From Microbacterium schleiferi (GTDB lineage Bacteria > Actinomycetota > Actinomycetes > Actinomycetales > Microbacteriaceae): a DNA stretch of 64,000 bases. Positions 35,911-44,242 of this stretch are shown here, in pieces. The DNA lies in assembly GCF_015565955.1 (NCBI RefSeq), contig NZ_CP064760.1:2852001-2916000 (forward strand). Direction: 5' to 3'. A program made the position numbers and the translations under genes. Within the stretch, counting starts at the first letter, position 1. Each line of letters starts with the position of its first letter. Under the pieces are notes generated by a model, which was not told the origin of the DNA, searched no databases, and saw only the letters and a program-made list of their open reading frames with translations.

Positions 35911-36050
35911 CGAACCCGCCGCACCCGAGAATCGGGCGGAGGGCGTGGGATTCTCCCCACCGCCACTCCACACGCCGCTACGCGGCGCGCGGAGCCTCGG
36001 GCGGCGTGGGCCCAACCCAAGGGTTCGAACCCGCCGCGCTCAAGAATCGG
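35911..36050. repeat. Imperfect direct repeat, 25 bp, beside tRNA-Ser
   Basis: CGAACCCGCCGC-N5-AGAATCGG occurs at 35911-35935 and again at 36026-36050, differing at about three positions, all in the five-base middle. The second copy is preceded by the T-loop-like palindrome GGGTTCGAACCC. Confidence 0.7.
35935..35953 (-). repeat. Partial copy of the tRNA-Ser(TGA) 3' end
   Basis: GGCGGAGGGCGTGGGATTC matches 18 of 19 bases of 36087-36105, which is the 3' end (discriminator, acceptor strand and T-arm) of the functional tRNA-Ser(TGA). The match stops in the T-loop. Such truncated tRNA copies often mark past site-specific integration or recombination. Confidence 0.7.
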
Positions 36051-36086
36051 AAGAGGCGCCGCCCTTCGGGCGACGCCTCTTCCGAT
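36046..36086 (-). terminator. Terminator hairpin after tRNA-Ser(TGA)
   Basis: ATCGGAAGAGGCG pairs perfectly with CGCCTCTTCCGAT, with a further GCCC/GGGC pair around a TTCG tetraloop. It lies immediately beyond the 3' end of the leftward tRNA gene, and could also end the rightward DUF4012 transcript. Confidence 0.8.
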
Positions 36087-36088
36087 GG

Positions 36089-36173
36089 CGGAGGGTGTGG
36101 GATTCGAACCCACGGGACATTGCTGCCCACTGGTTTTCAAGACCAGGTCCATCGGCCGCTCGGACAACCCTCC
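36089..36173 (-). tRNA. tRNA-Ser (TGA)
   Basis: An 85-nucleotide class II cloverleaf: acceptor GGAGGGT/ACCCTCC with discriminator G, D-arm with CCGAGCGG, anticodon loop CTTGAAA with anticodon TGA, a long variable arm and T-arm GGGTTCGAATCCC. CCA is not encoded. Confidence 0.96.
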
Positions 36174-36249
36174 CGACGATGCCGTGCACGGCATCCATCG
36201 AACGGCGTCCACTCTATCCGACAGCCTCGGTGAGGTTCCCGCGCGAGGG

Positions 36250-37158
36250 TCAGAGCGCGCGAAGGATGGCTGCGACGCCGCCCTCGTGAACGGATGCCGT
36301 GATCTCGCCCGCGGCGTCGAGGACCTCCTGGGGGCCCTGCGCCATCGCGATCGCACGACCGCCGTGCTCGAGCGCCCACGCGAACATGCCGAGGTCGTTG
36401 CGGCCATCGCCGATCACGAGAACCTCGTGCGGGTCGAAGCCGAGCCACCCGCGCACCATCTCCAGCGCCGTGGATTTGTCGATTCCCGGCGGGGCGATGT
36501 CGAGCCAGGCGGTCCATCCGATCGCGTACGAGACCTCGTTGAGGCCGACCTGCGCGACGAGGTCGACGAAGTCCCCCTCGGCGTGATCGGGTGAGACGAC
36601 GACAACGCGGCACACCGGTTCACGGGTGAGTTCGTCGAACGCGACGCGGCGGGCGCCGAGAAGGTTCCAGTCGTCGAGTTCCTCGGTGTACAGGCGGCTG
36701 CCATCTTCGAGCTCGACCATGTACTTCGCGTCGGGCAGATGCTCGCGCAGCAGAGTGACGACCTCAGTCGCGTCGAAGGTCTCGGTATGCACCTGCTCGT
36801 AGAGCACCTCGTCACCCTCGACCTTCTTGAGGATGACGGTGCCGTTCGAGCAGACGACGTAGTCGGGTTCGATCTCGAGGACGCGAACCACCCCGCGGGT
36901 GCTCGACCACGACCGACCTGTTGCGAGCATGACCTCGTGCCCGGCGCGACGTGCGTGCTCCACGGCCTCCACGACGCCGGGGCTGAGCGTCTCGTCTTCG
37001 AGCAGAACCGTGCCGTCGATGTCGAGGGCGATGAGCAGCCGCGACGTCCTCCGCGGGTGGCGCTCGGTCTCGTCGGCGAGTTCCTCGACGATCTCGGCGG
37101 CATCCTCTTCGGGAACCGCTTCGAGCTCGCCGGCGGGCGGCACCCCGGCATCCGTCAC
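36250..37158 (-). CDS. HAD superfamily (Cof-type) phosphatase
   Basis: The 302-residue cytosolic protein carries the four HAD motifs. The nucleophile motif [15 protein letters not shown] is near 43-57, [10 protein letters not shown] supplies motif II, Lys in [11 protein letters not shown] is motif III, and [14 protein letters not shown] is motif IV. A cap domain lies between motifs II and III, as in Cof/YidA proteins acting on sugar phosphates or flavin nucleotides. The first 35 residues form an extra acidic tail. The GTG start overlaps the serS stop in GTGA, so it is co-translated with seryl-tRNA synthetase; the substrate is not evident. Confidence 0.9.
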   Translation of the reverse strand: MTDAGVPPAGELEAVPEEDAAEIVEELADETERHPRRTSRLLIALDIDGTVLLEDETLSPGVVEAVEHARRAGHEVMLATGRSWSSTRGVVRVLEIEPDYVVCSNGTVILKKVEGDEVLYEQVHTETFDATEVVTLLREHLPDAKYMVELEDGSRLYTEELDDWNLLGARRVAFDELTREPVCRVVVVSPDHAEGDFVDLVAQVGLNEVSYAIGWTAWLDIAPPGIDKSTALEMVRGWLGFDPHEVLVIGDGRNDLGMFAWALEHGGRAIAMAQGPQEVLDAAGEITASVHEGGVAAILRAL

Positions 37159-38420
37159 GCGACCGGCTCCAGAATCTCCAGCCCGCCGAGGTACGGGCGC
37201 AGCACCTCGGGAACCGTCACCGATCCGTCCTCGCGCTGGTGCGTCTCGAGCAGTGCGACGATCCAGCGCGTGGTCGCGAGCGTCCCGTTGAGCGTCGCCA
37301 CGTGCTGTGTCTTCCCCCCGTCGGGACGGTGCCGGATGTCGAGCCGACGCGCCTGGAAGGTCGTGCAGTTACTCGTGCTGGTGAGCTCACGGTAGGCATC
37401 CTGAGTCGGAACCCAAGCCTCGACGTCGTACTTCCGGGCGGCGCTGGAACCGAGATCGCCGGCCGCAACATCGATGACGCGATAGGCAAGGCCGAGGTCT
37501 TGCAGCATCCGCTCCTGCATCTCGACGAGCCGGAGGTGCTCTGCTTCGGCGTCCTCGAGATTCGTGTAGACGAACATCTCTAGCTTGTTGAACTGATGAA
37601 CGCGGATGATGCCGCGGGTGTCTTTCCCGTAGGAACCCGCTTCGCGGCGGTAGCAGGTCGACCAGCCGGCGTAACGCTTCGGGCCCTTGGCGAAATCGAT
37701 GATCTCGTCCATGTGGTAACCGGCGAGCGGAACCTCGCTCGTACCGACGAGGTAGAGATCATCGTCGTCGAGGTGGTAGATCTCGTCGGCGTGCTCCCCC
37801 AGGAAGCCGGTGCCGCGCATCACCTCGGGGCGCACGAGCGTCGGGGGGATGACGGGAGTGAAGCCGGCCTGCAGGGCGCGGTCGAGAGCGAGGTTCATGA
37901 TCGCGATCTCGAGGCGCGCACCGATGCCGGTGAGGAAGTAGAAGCGGCTGCCCGACACCTTCGTGCCGCGCTCCATGTCGATCGCACCGAGGATCTCGCC
38001 GATCTCGAGGTGATCGCGGGGTGTGAAGTCGAACGTGGGCACCTCACCATGCGTGCGGAGCGTAACGAAGTTCGCCTCGCCGCCGGCCGGTACCCCGTCG
38101 ATGACGATGTTCTCGATGCGTGAGAGGGCTGCGTCGGCAGCCTCTTCGGCGACGGTGACTCGCTGCTGGGCCTGCTTGACCCGCTCGCTCAGCTCCTTGG
38201 CCTCGGCGACGAGGGCGGCCTTCTCATCCTTCGGCGCCTGCGCAACCCTCTTGCCGTGGGCGTTTTGCGCGGCCCGGAGTTCCTCGAAAGCCGTGATCGC
38301 GGCGCGGCGCTCTCGGTCGGCGTCGAGGGCGGCATCCACGGTCTCAGACGAGTGCCCGCGAGCTTCCTGCGAGCGCTTGACCAGCTCAGGGTTTTCACGA
38401 AGCAGCACAGGATCGATCAC
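37155..38420 (-). CDS. serS: Seryl-tRNA synthetase
   Basis: The 421-residue class II synthetase charges tRNA-Ser. The N-terminal coiled-coil arm (about 25-105, rich in Glu, Ala and Arg) grips the long variable arm of the tRNA. The catalytic core has motif 2 around the [28 protein letters not shown] region and motif 3 near [26 protein letters not shown] provides the serine pocket. The GTG at 38420 has only a weak upstream site. Two tRNA-Ser genes lie within 7 kb downstream. Confidence 0.97.
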   Translation of the reverse strand: MIDPVLLRENPELVKRSQEARGHSSETVDAALDADRERRAAITAFEELRAAQNAHGKRVAQAPKDEKAALVAEAKELSERVKQAQQRVTVAEEAADAALSRIENIVIDGVPAGGEANFVTLRTHGEVPTFDFTPRDHLEIGEILGAIDMERGTKVSGSRFYFLTGIGARLEIAIMNLALDRALQAGFTPVIPPTLVRPEVMRGTGFLGEHADEIYHLDDDDLYLVGTSEVPLAGYHMDEIIDFAKGPKRYAGWSTCYRREAGSYGKDTRGIIRVHQFNKLEMFVYTNLEDAEAEHLRLVEMQERMLQDLGLAYRVIDVAAGDLGSSAARKYDVEAWVPTQDAYRELTSTSNCTTFQARRLDIRHRPDGGKTQHVATLNGTLATTRWIVALLETHQREDGSVTVPEVLRPYLGGLEILEPVA

Positions 38421-38655
38421 CCGATAAGTCTGTCACAGCGCCCTGATCGGGCTCCGCGGGTCCGACCGTGCGCCAACCTCGGCGTCTGCTCGCGTCCTGC
38501 GGCGGTTTCCACGTCCCGTGTCGTGGCCCGAACGCAGGACGAGAACGGCATCCGGCCCCCGCGCAGGGCCCTGGTAGCCAGTTGATCCTGCGTTCGGTCC
38601 GGGGCTTCGGTCCGGGGCACCGGGCTCCCCCAGTCCGGAGCGTTATCGTGTGTGC
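38421..38655. other. Divergent promoter region, no gene seen
   Basis: This 235-base gap between serS and the diacylglycerol kinase family gene holds only overlapping unsupported open frames. I see no T-box or other leader signature upstream of serS. Confidence 0.5.
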
Positions 38656-39738
38656 ATGACGCACGCTTCCGCATCCGATGAGGAAGCCGCGTCGACCAAC
38701 GACCCTGGCACCGATTCGCCGGTCGATTCTGCTGGCCACGAGGCACAGCCGGGGGACACCAAGCGCGCGGCGCTGGTCTACAACCCCATCAAGGTCGATC
38801 AGGATGCCATCCGCGCCTCGGTCGAGCGCGAATCAGCCGCTGCAGGCTGGGGCACTCCCCTGTTCTTCGAGACGACCGTCGACGACCTCGGTCAGCTCGC
38901 GACCCGCGAGGCGCTGGACGCGGGAGCGGATGCGGTGCTGGTCGCGGGCGGGGATGGCACCGTGCGCGCCGTCGCCGAGGCCCTGACGGGAACCGGCGTG
39001 CCCCTGACGATCGTGCCGTCGGGAACCGGAAACCTTCTCGCACGCAACCTGCAGCTGCCGCTGTCGCCGCCCGATGCGATGGTGACGGCGACGTTCTCGG
39101 GCGATCACGAAACGATCGACGTCGGGATGGCCGAGCTCCGGCGCGCCGACGGGTCCCGCCACGAGCACGCGTTCGTCGTCATGGGCGGCATGGGTATGGA
39201 TGCCGCGATGATCGCGAACACGAACAGCGACCTGAAGAAGCGCCTGGGCTGGATCGCGTACGTCGACGGAGCTGCTCGGTCCCTCTGGACCGCGAAGCCA
39301 TTCCGCATCCTGTATGAGGTATCGGGACAGCGGATGCGAACCGCGCGAGTCCAGAGCGTGCTGTTCGCGAACTGCGGGTCCCTGCCCGCTGGACTCACAC
39401 TCATTCCCGAGGCCTCCGTCGCGGACGGCCAGTTGGATGTCGCCGTCATCCAACCGAAGGGGTTCTTCGGATGGTTCTTCGTCTGGCGGCGGGTCGCCTG
39501 GATCAACGGATTCCTGCGGCGGCGACTACACCGCACCCAGGCTCTGCTGAAGCTGCGCACCGCCGACAACGCCATCGTCTACTCCCGCGGCGCAACCGTC
39601 GAGATCATGCCCGAGGCAGCGCAGCCCGTGCAGCTGGACGGCGACGAGTTCGGTGAAGCAGTACGGATCGAGTGCCGCGTCGAACAGAAGGGTCTCGTCA
39701 TCGCGATTCCCGCCGGCCACGACATCACCGGCACGTAG
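38656..39738 (+). CDS. Diacylglycerol kinase family lipid kinase
   Basis: This 360-residue protein has an acidic, flexible first 35 residues, followed by the DAGK catalytic domain. KRAALVYNPIKVD marks the nucleotide-binding start, VLVAGGDGTVRAVAEAL is the diagnostic GGDGT loop near 96-112, and VPSGTGNLLARNL is the conserved PxGTxN segment near 120. The C-terminal beta-sandwich carries the Asp-rich region. Likely substrates are diacylglycerol or a related isoprenoid/sphingoid lipid at the membrane. The ATG at 38656 is preferred over the GTG at 38650. Confidence 0.9.
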   Translation: MTHASASDEEAASTNDPGTDSPVDSAGHEAQPGDTKRAALVYNPIKVDQDAIRASVERESAAAGWGTPLFFETTVDDLGQLATREALDAGADAVLVAGGDGTVRAVAEALTGTGVPLTIVPSGTGNLLARNLQLPLSPPDAMVTATFSGDHETIDVGMAELRRADGSRHEHAFVVMGGMGMDAAMIANTNSDLKKRLGWIAYVDGAARSLWTAKPFRILYEVSGQRMRTARVQSVLFANCGSLPAGLTLIPEASVADGQLDVAVIQPKGFFGWFFVWRRVAWINGFLRRRLHRTQALLKLRTADNAIVYSRGATVEIMPEAAQPVQLDGDEFGEAVRIECRVEQKGLVIAIPAGHDITGT

Positions 39739-39746
39739 GCGACGGT

Positions 39747-40295
39747 ATGACTGTGCACGTGCGCCCGGTTGAACGCGAGGACGAAGACGCGTGGAAGCGT
39801 CTCTACTCGGGCTATCGATCGTTCTACCTGCTGCCCGAGGACACGGACGCCGTGGCAACGACGTGGCTCTGGGTCAGAGACAGGCAACACGGATTCATCG
39901 GGCTCGTCGCCGTCGACGACAACGATCAACCGATTGCGCTGGCAAACCTGCGGTGGTTCGCTCGTCCGTCGACAGCAACCATGGGCCTGTATCTTGACGA
40001 CCTCTTCACCGCGCCGGAGGCACGCGGACACGGCGCGGCATCCGCCCTGCTGCGGGACGCCGCGGAACGCGCCGCCGCGGAGGGCGCGAGCGTTGTGCGG
40101 TGGATTACCGCGGCAGACAACGCGTCAGCACGCTCGGTATATGACACCCACGCCACGGCTACCCCGTGGGTCACCTACGACATGAAGCCCGCGCGCAGAT
40201 CGGTCACCCTTTCCTCCCCGACCGCGCCTCGACGAGCGCTGATGCGGACAGATCCGACTGCCCCGAGCAATGTCGGAGGCACCTGTCATCATTAG
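39747..40295 (+). CDS. GNAT family N-acetyltransferase
   Basis: The protein of 182 residues uses acetyl-CoA to acetylate an amine. The fold is visible as VHVRPVEREDEDAWKRLYSGY, then LYLDDLFTAPEARGHGAASALLRDA, where the RGHGAA loop near 95 binds the acetyl-CoA pyrophosphate, and ITAADNASARSVYD. The last 30 residues after DMKPAR are not typical of the family, which usually ends there, so they are either a natural extension or a sign of a missed stop. It begins 8 bases after the lipid kinase stop and may be co-transcribed. Confidence 0.87.
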   Translation: MTVHVRPVEREDEDAWKRLYSGYRSFYLLPEDTDAVATTWLWVRDRQHGFIGLVAVDDNDQPIALANLRWFARPSTATMGLYLDDLFTAPEARGHGAASALLRDAAERAAAEGASVVRWITAADNASARSVYDTHATATPWVTYDMKPARRSVTLSSPTAPRRALMRTDPTAPSNVGGTCHH

Positions 40296-40308
40296 AACAT
40301 GTCTTCGA
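40293..40308. promoter_or_regulatory. LexA-like SOS box overlapping the HNH start codon
   Basis: TAGAACATGTCTTCGA agrees at 13 of 16 positions with the actinobacterial SOS-box form TCGAACATATGTTCGA. It spans the ATG at 40299. If the start is right, the transcript would be leaderless or nearly so, with LexA bound across it. Confidence 0.5.
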
Positions 40309-41660
40309 ATGTTGGTAGGGATGACCGGTCAATCGGGCCGGTGATCGGGTACACGGATGCCGACCTCGGCGCCCTGTGCCAGATCCTCTCCGACTTCGAG
40401 GATGTCGAGGCTCGGGCAGCACGCGAAGAAGTGGCACGCGTTCGCGTGCTCGCGCGCGCCGGACAGCTGGCGCGCAAACAGGCCGCCGGGCAGACAGCCA
40501 CAGTGCGCGCGCACGACATGGCACTGCGGTCGATCGCGCTCGAGCTGGGAGCTGCCTCGCGCGTTAGTGACAGGTCAATGCAACGCCAGATCAATGACGC
40601 CGTTCAGCTTGTCGAGGATTACCCCACCCTGCTGGCGGCACGCGAGACCGCTGCGATCACCCGGCAGCATGTCCGTCTCGTCGTCGAAGCTGGCGCCCCT
40701 CTTCCGCTCGACATGCGCGCCGAGTTCGACCGGCTCGCCACCGAGCGATGCCTGACCGACTCGGCCAACCGGATTCGCGCCTCCGTCATGATCCTCGCCG
40801 AGCGCATGCACCCACGCACCACCCAGGAGCGCCACCAGGAAGCCCGCGAGGCGCGCACCGTGCGGATCAGGCCGTTGTCAGACGGAATGAGCGAGGTCTG
40901 CGCGCCGGTGCCGACGGTGATTGCTGTCGGCATCGACGACCGGCTGACCCAGATGGCACACGCGATCATCGATTCACGACCCGGTCCAGATTGCACCGAG
41001 GATGGGCTCGACGCTCGGGGCAACATCTTTACCGGCGATACCCGCACGATGGATCAGATCCGCGCCGATCTGTTCGCACAGCTGCTGCTCGCTGGCTCGC
41101 CTGTTGTCGACCCTGCCGCCGGAGACGGACCGGGCCCGCTCGGTGCGATCCGCGCGAAGGTGCAGGTCGTCGTTCCCGCGCTCGCCCTGACCGACACCGA
41201 CACCGCAGGGCCCGCGGACCTCGTGGGCTACTCCCCCATCGATCCCGAAACGGCGCGAGAACTCGCCGCCGGCGCCACCTGGTGGGAGCGGCTGGTCACC
41301 CACCCCATCAGCGGCACGGTTCTAGCGGCCGATGGCTACGCGCGACCCGCGGCGCTGAACCGCTGGCTTCGGGCCCGGGATCAACACTGTCGGACGCTCG
41401 GATGCCGCATTCCGGCCATCCGCTGCGAGGTCGACCACAACGACGACTACGCCAAGGGCGGCAAGACCGAGCACGGGAATCTCTGCCATTTCTGTCAGCG
41501 ACATCATTCGATGAAGCAGTTCACGGCCTGGCAGGTGCAGCAACTCGACGGCGGCATCCTTCAGTTCACCTCGCCCACGGGCCGGGTCTACGCCGACCAT
41601 CCACCGCCCGTCTCCGTGCACTTCACGCCAGACGAGCCCGGTGAACCGGCACCTTTCTGA
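40299..41660 (+). CDS. DUF222/HNH endonuclease domain protein
   Basis: The 453-residue protein joins an N-terminal helical DUF222 region (about 20-300) to a C-terminal HNH nuclease domain. The nuclease has RDQHCRTLGCRIPAIRCEVDHNDDYAKGGKTEHGNLCHFCQRHH, giving a Cys-based zinc site and the metal-binding HN..HH residues near 365-410. This arrangement is abundant and often multi-copy in actinobacteria; its biological role is unknown, and DNA damage induction is suggested by the box at its start. The nearest GGAGG is about 20 bases upstream, which is too far to decide the start. Confidence 0.9.
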   Translation: MSSNVGRDDRSIGPVIGYTDADLGALCQILSDFEDVEARAAREEVARVRVLARAGQLARKQAAGQTATVRAHDMALRSIALELGAASRVSDRSMQRQINDAVQLVEDYPTLLAARETAAITRQHVRLVVEAGAPLPLDMRAEFDRLATERCLTDSANRIRASVMILAERMHPRTTQERHQEAREARTVRIRPLSDGMSEVCAPVPTVIAVGIDDRLTQMAHAIIDSRPGPDCTEDGLDARGNIFTGDTRTMDQIRADLFAQLLLAGSPVVDPAAGDGPGPLGAIRAKVQVVVPALALTDTDTAGPADLVGYSPIDPETARELAAGATWWERLVTHPISGTVLAADGYARPAALNRWLRARDQHCRTLGCRIPAIRCEVDHNDDYAKGGKTEHGNLCHFCQRHHSMKQFTAWQVQQLDGGILQFTSPTGRVYADHPPPVSVHFTPDEPGEPAPF

Positions 41661-41702
41661 CCCACCGGAATGGGATCGAGCTACCCGGCGTTGGATGGAA
41701 CG

Positions 41703-42752
41703 ATGTCCGACGCACCGCTTGCCCTCTCCATCCTCGACCTCGTCCCGGTTCGCACCGGCCAGACCAGCGCCCAGGCGATCACCGCATCGCTCGGGCTGGC
41801 CGACGCCGCCGACCGGCTGGGGTACCGGCGCTACTGGTTCGCCGAACACCACAACATGCCAGCTGTGGCGTCGACGACCCCTCCCGTCTTGGTCGCTGCG
41901 GCAGCGGCGCGCACGTCGCGCATCCGGCTCGGTTCGGGCGGTGTCATGCTCCCCAACCACTCGCCGCTCGTCGTCGCCGAACAGTTCGCCGCCCTCGAGG
42001 CGATCGCCCCCGGACGCATCGACCTCGGCATCGGTCGCGCTCCCGGCAGCGACCCGGTCATCACACAACTGCTGCGGCAGTCGGGCACCACGAGCGACGT
42101 CGAGCGCTTCCCCGACAACATCCGCGACATCCTCGCCCTGTCGTCCCCCGACGGCGCGAGCCTGCGATTCACTTCCGGCCAGGAGTACGCCGTTCACGCA
42201 ACCCCCGCCGCGACCGCGTCCCCCGAACTCTGGCTGCTGGGCTCGAGCGACTACTCGGCGCAGCTGGCGGCATCCATGGGGCTTCCCTACGTCTTCGCGA
42301 ACCACTTCTCGGGCGACGGGCTCGAGCGCTCGCTCAGCCTGTACCGCTCGCAGTTCCGTCCGGCGGCCGAGGGCGACGTCCCGCGCACCTTCCTCACGGC
42401 GAACGTCGTCGTCGGTGACACGGATGCCGACGCCGACGCCCTCGCTCTCCCGCAGCTGCGGATGATGGCGCGGCTCCGCGGTGGGCGCCCCCTGACCGCG
42501 CTCGAAACCGTGGAGCAGGCGCAAGCCGCCGAGGCATCCGACGCTCTGGCAGCACCGCTTGCGTCGTGGGCAGCGGAGCGCTGGTTCATCGGCACCGCCG
42601 ACGCGGTGACGGAACGTCTGCGCGCGGTCGCGTCACGCTGGGAGGTCGACGAGGTCATGATCTCGCCCGTCGCCGCGGCCCACGAGGCCGACCCGATGGA
42701 TGCCGCACCCGCGCGGCTGCGCACCCTCGAACGCCTCGCCGCGGCAGCCTGA
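41703..42752 (+). CDS. LLM class flavin-dependent oxidoreductase
   Basis: The 349-residue protein is a luciferase-like TIM-barrel monooxygenase using FMNH2. LALSILDLVPVRTGQTSAQAI at the start, YRRYWFAEHHNMPAVAST near 43, RIRLGSGGVMLPNHSPLVVAEQFAALEAIAPGRID and IGRAPGSDP are typical of the alkanal-monooxygenase-like MsnO8 subgroup. ATG at 41703 is preferred over 41670, because the earlier one lies in the end of the HNH region with no ribosome binding site. The substrate is not evident. Confidence 0.92.
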   Translation: MSDAPLALSILDLVPVRTGQTSAQAITASLGLADAADRLGYRRYWFAEHHNMPAVASTTPPVLVAAAAARTSRIRLGSGGVMLPNHSPLVVAEQFAALEAIAPGRIDLGIGRAPGSDPVITQLLRQSGTTSDVERFPDNIRDILALSSPDGASLRFTSGQEYAVHATPAATASPELWLLGSSDYSAQLAASMGLPYVFANHFSGDGLERSLSLYRSQFRPAAEGDVPRTFLTANVVVGDTDADADALALPQLRMMARLRGGRPLTALETVEQAQAAEASDALAAPLASWAAERWFIGTADAVTERLRAVASRWEVDEVMISPVAAAHEADPMDAAPARLRTLERLAAAA

Positions 42753-42842
42753 CCGACCGCACGCCGGAGCCTGACGGCCCGCGCGCGCTCCGAAGCCATC
42801 CGCACGCGGGCACTGCACGGGGCCCGCCCGGCGCGGACGAGA

Positions 42843-44126
42843 TTACGAACGCGACGGCACCGGATGATCGGGGGCGAGCGTCTCGGCCAGCTTCGCGAAC
42901 AGAGGCATCGCAATGTTCCCGCGCGGCTCGCCGTCCTCGTCGAACGCGTCAGGCCCGTAGGTCGCGGCGATCGCGATCGTGAGGTCCTCGGCGGGGAGAT
43001 ACGCCGCGACCCCCGCGTACCCATGGAACAGCGGGTTCTGCATCAACCAATCGCCGGTGAGCACGATGCCGTACCCGAACGTGTAGCCCTCGCTCTGCAC
43101 GAAACACGTCGGGCATCCCTCAACCGGTGTCGTGGTGCCCCGAAGCGTCGGCGCCACCTGCAGCTCGTGGCTTTCCTCGCTGAGCAGATCTCCCCGTCCG
43201 ATCGCCCGGATGACGGTAGCCATGTCGGTGATGTCGGTGTTCTGAATCGCGCCCCGGGCCAGCGTCCATGACGGGTTCCACGACGTCGACTCCTCGATGA
43301 AGGGGATGCCCGGCTCGATGCCCAGATCCGTGCGCCGCTCTTCGGTGTACGCATGAAGCGGCGGGCTCAGCAGTTCGGGTGTTCCCGGGTCGTCGGTCTG
43401 CGTCATCCCGAGCGGATCGAGGATGCGGTCGCGGATGAGTTCATCAAGCGGCGTGCCGGTGATCTCCTCGAGTGCGAGGCCAAGAATCACGTAGTTGGTG
43501 TGGGAGTAGTTCCAGTTGGTTCCGGGGGCGTACACCTGCGGCTGCGCGGTCGCCAGCGCGATCAGTTCGTCCGGCTCCCACTGCCGGAACGGATCGGCAG
43601 AGAATGCGTCGCGAAACTCGTCGCTCCAGAGGTAGTCGGGATAGCCCGACGTCATCTGCGCGAGCTGACCGAGTTCCACCTCGTCCGCATAGGGCACGTC
43701 CGGAAGCCAGGACGAGAGACGGTCATCGAGACTCACGACGCCCTCATCGACCAGCTGGAGAAGGACAGTCGCCACCTGCGGAATCGCGACCGCACCGTTG
43801 CGGAAGTGCATATCGACCGTCGCGGGCACACCGGTCATCGACTCACCCCACGCCTCGGTCAGCAGGACCTCGTCGCCGCGCATGACGCGCACGATCGCCG
43901 CTCGCGCACCGACCTGCTCCATCGACGACTCGACGGCGGCGCGGATGATGTCGGCATCCGTCCCCGCGACACCGGCGGATCGGTCGTCGGCATCGGTCCC
44001 GACGCACCCCGAAACGAGCAGAGCTGCGGCGAGCACGGGCGCCAGCAGCAGCGGACGCCCGTGGCGAGCGGAGCTGCGACGCGAGGGCGTCACGCGGTCG
44101 GGCAGAACTGATCGGGCGGGGCTCAT
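42843..44126 (-). CDS. Beta-lactamase/serine hydrolase-fold lipoprotein lacking SxxK
   Basis: The 427-residue protein has a lipobox LLVSGC near 36-41, so it is exported and lipid-anchored. The PF00144-like fold is clear from LVDEGVVSLDDRLSSWLPDVP, LAQMTSGYPDYL and FGYGIVLTG. However, the segment that normally reads FRIGSxTK reads FRNGAVAI here, so both the nucleophile Ser and the Lys of SxxK are replaced. The Tyr motif region reads NYSHTNY. It is probably not a classical serine hydrolase, and may bind peptidoglycan-like ligands or use other residues. It is divergent from the photolyase gene. Confidence 0.85.
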   Translation of the reverse strand: MSPARSVLPDRVTPSRRSSARHGRPLLLAPVLAAALLVSGCVGTDADDRSAGVAGTDADIIRAAVESSMEQVGARAAIVRVMRGDEVLLTEAWGESMTGVPATVDMHFRNGAVAIPQVATVLLQLVDEGVVSLDDRLSSWLPDVPYADEVELGQLAQMTSGYPDYLWSDEFRDAFSADPFRQWEPDELIALATAQPQVYAPGTNWNYSHTNYVILGLALEEITGTPLDELIRDRILDPLGMTQTDDPGTPELLSPPLHAYTEERRTDLGIEPGIPFIEESTSWNPSWTLARGAIQNTDITDMATVIRAIGRGDLLSEESHELQVAPTLRGTTTPVEGCPTCFVQSEGYTFGYGIVLTGDWLMQNPLFHGYAGVAAYLPAEDLTIAIAATYGPDAFDEDGEPRGNIAMPLFAKLAETLAPDHPVPSRS

Positions 44127-44242
44127 CAGGGCTCCTTCCGCGGCGGATCCGTCGGGGTCGGGCCCGCCACGGTACGAGAACCTACCCTGCCCAGATGTGG
44201 AGCAACCGCCCTCGGGGTATCAGCGGGCACTAACATCCCAAC

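Noticed and set aside
36018..36040. GGGTTCGAACCC palindrome as a fourth tRNA gene
   Set aside because: Only a T-loop-like word is present; no acceptor, D-arm or anticodon arm can be folded around it.
40256..40295. Frameshift in the GNAT gene to explain its unusual C-terminal tail
   Set aside because: No one-base change produces a recognisable family ending, so the extension is left as read.
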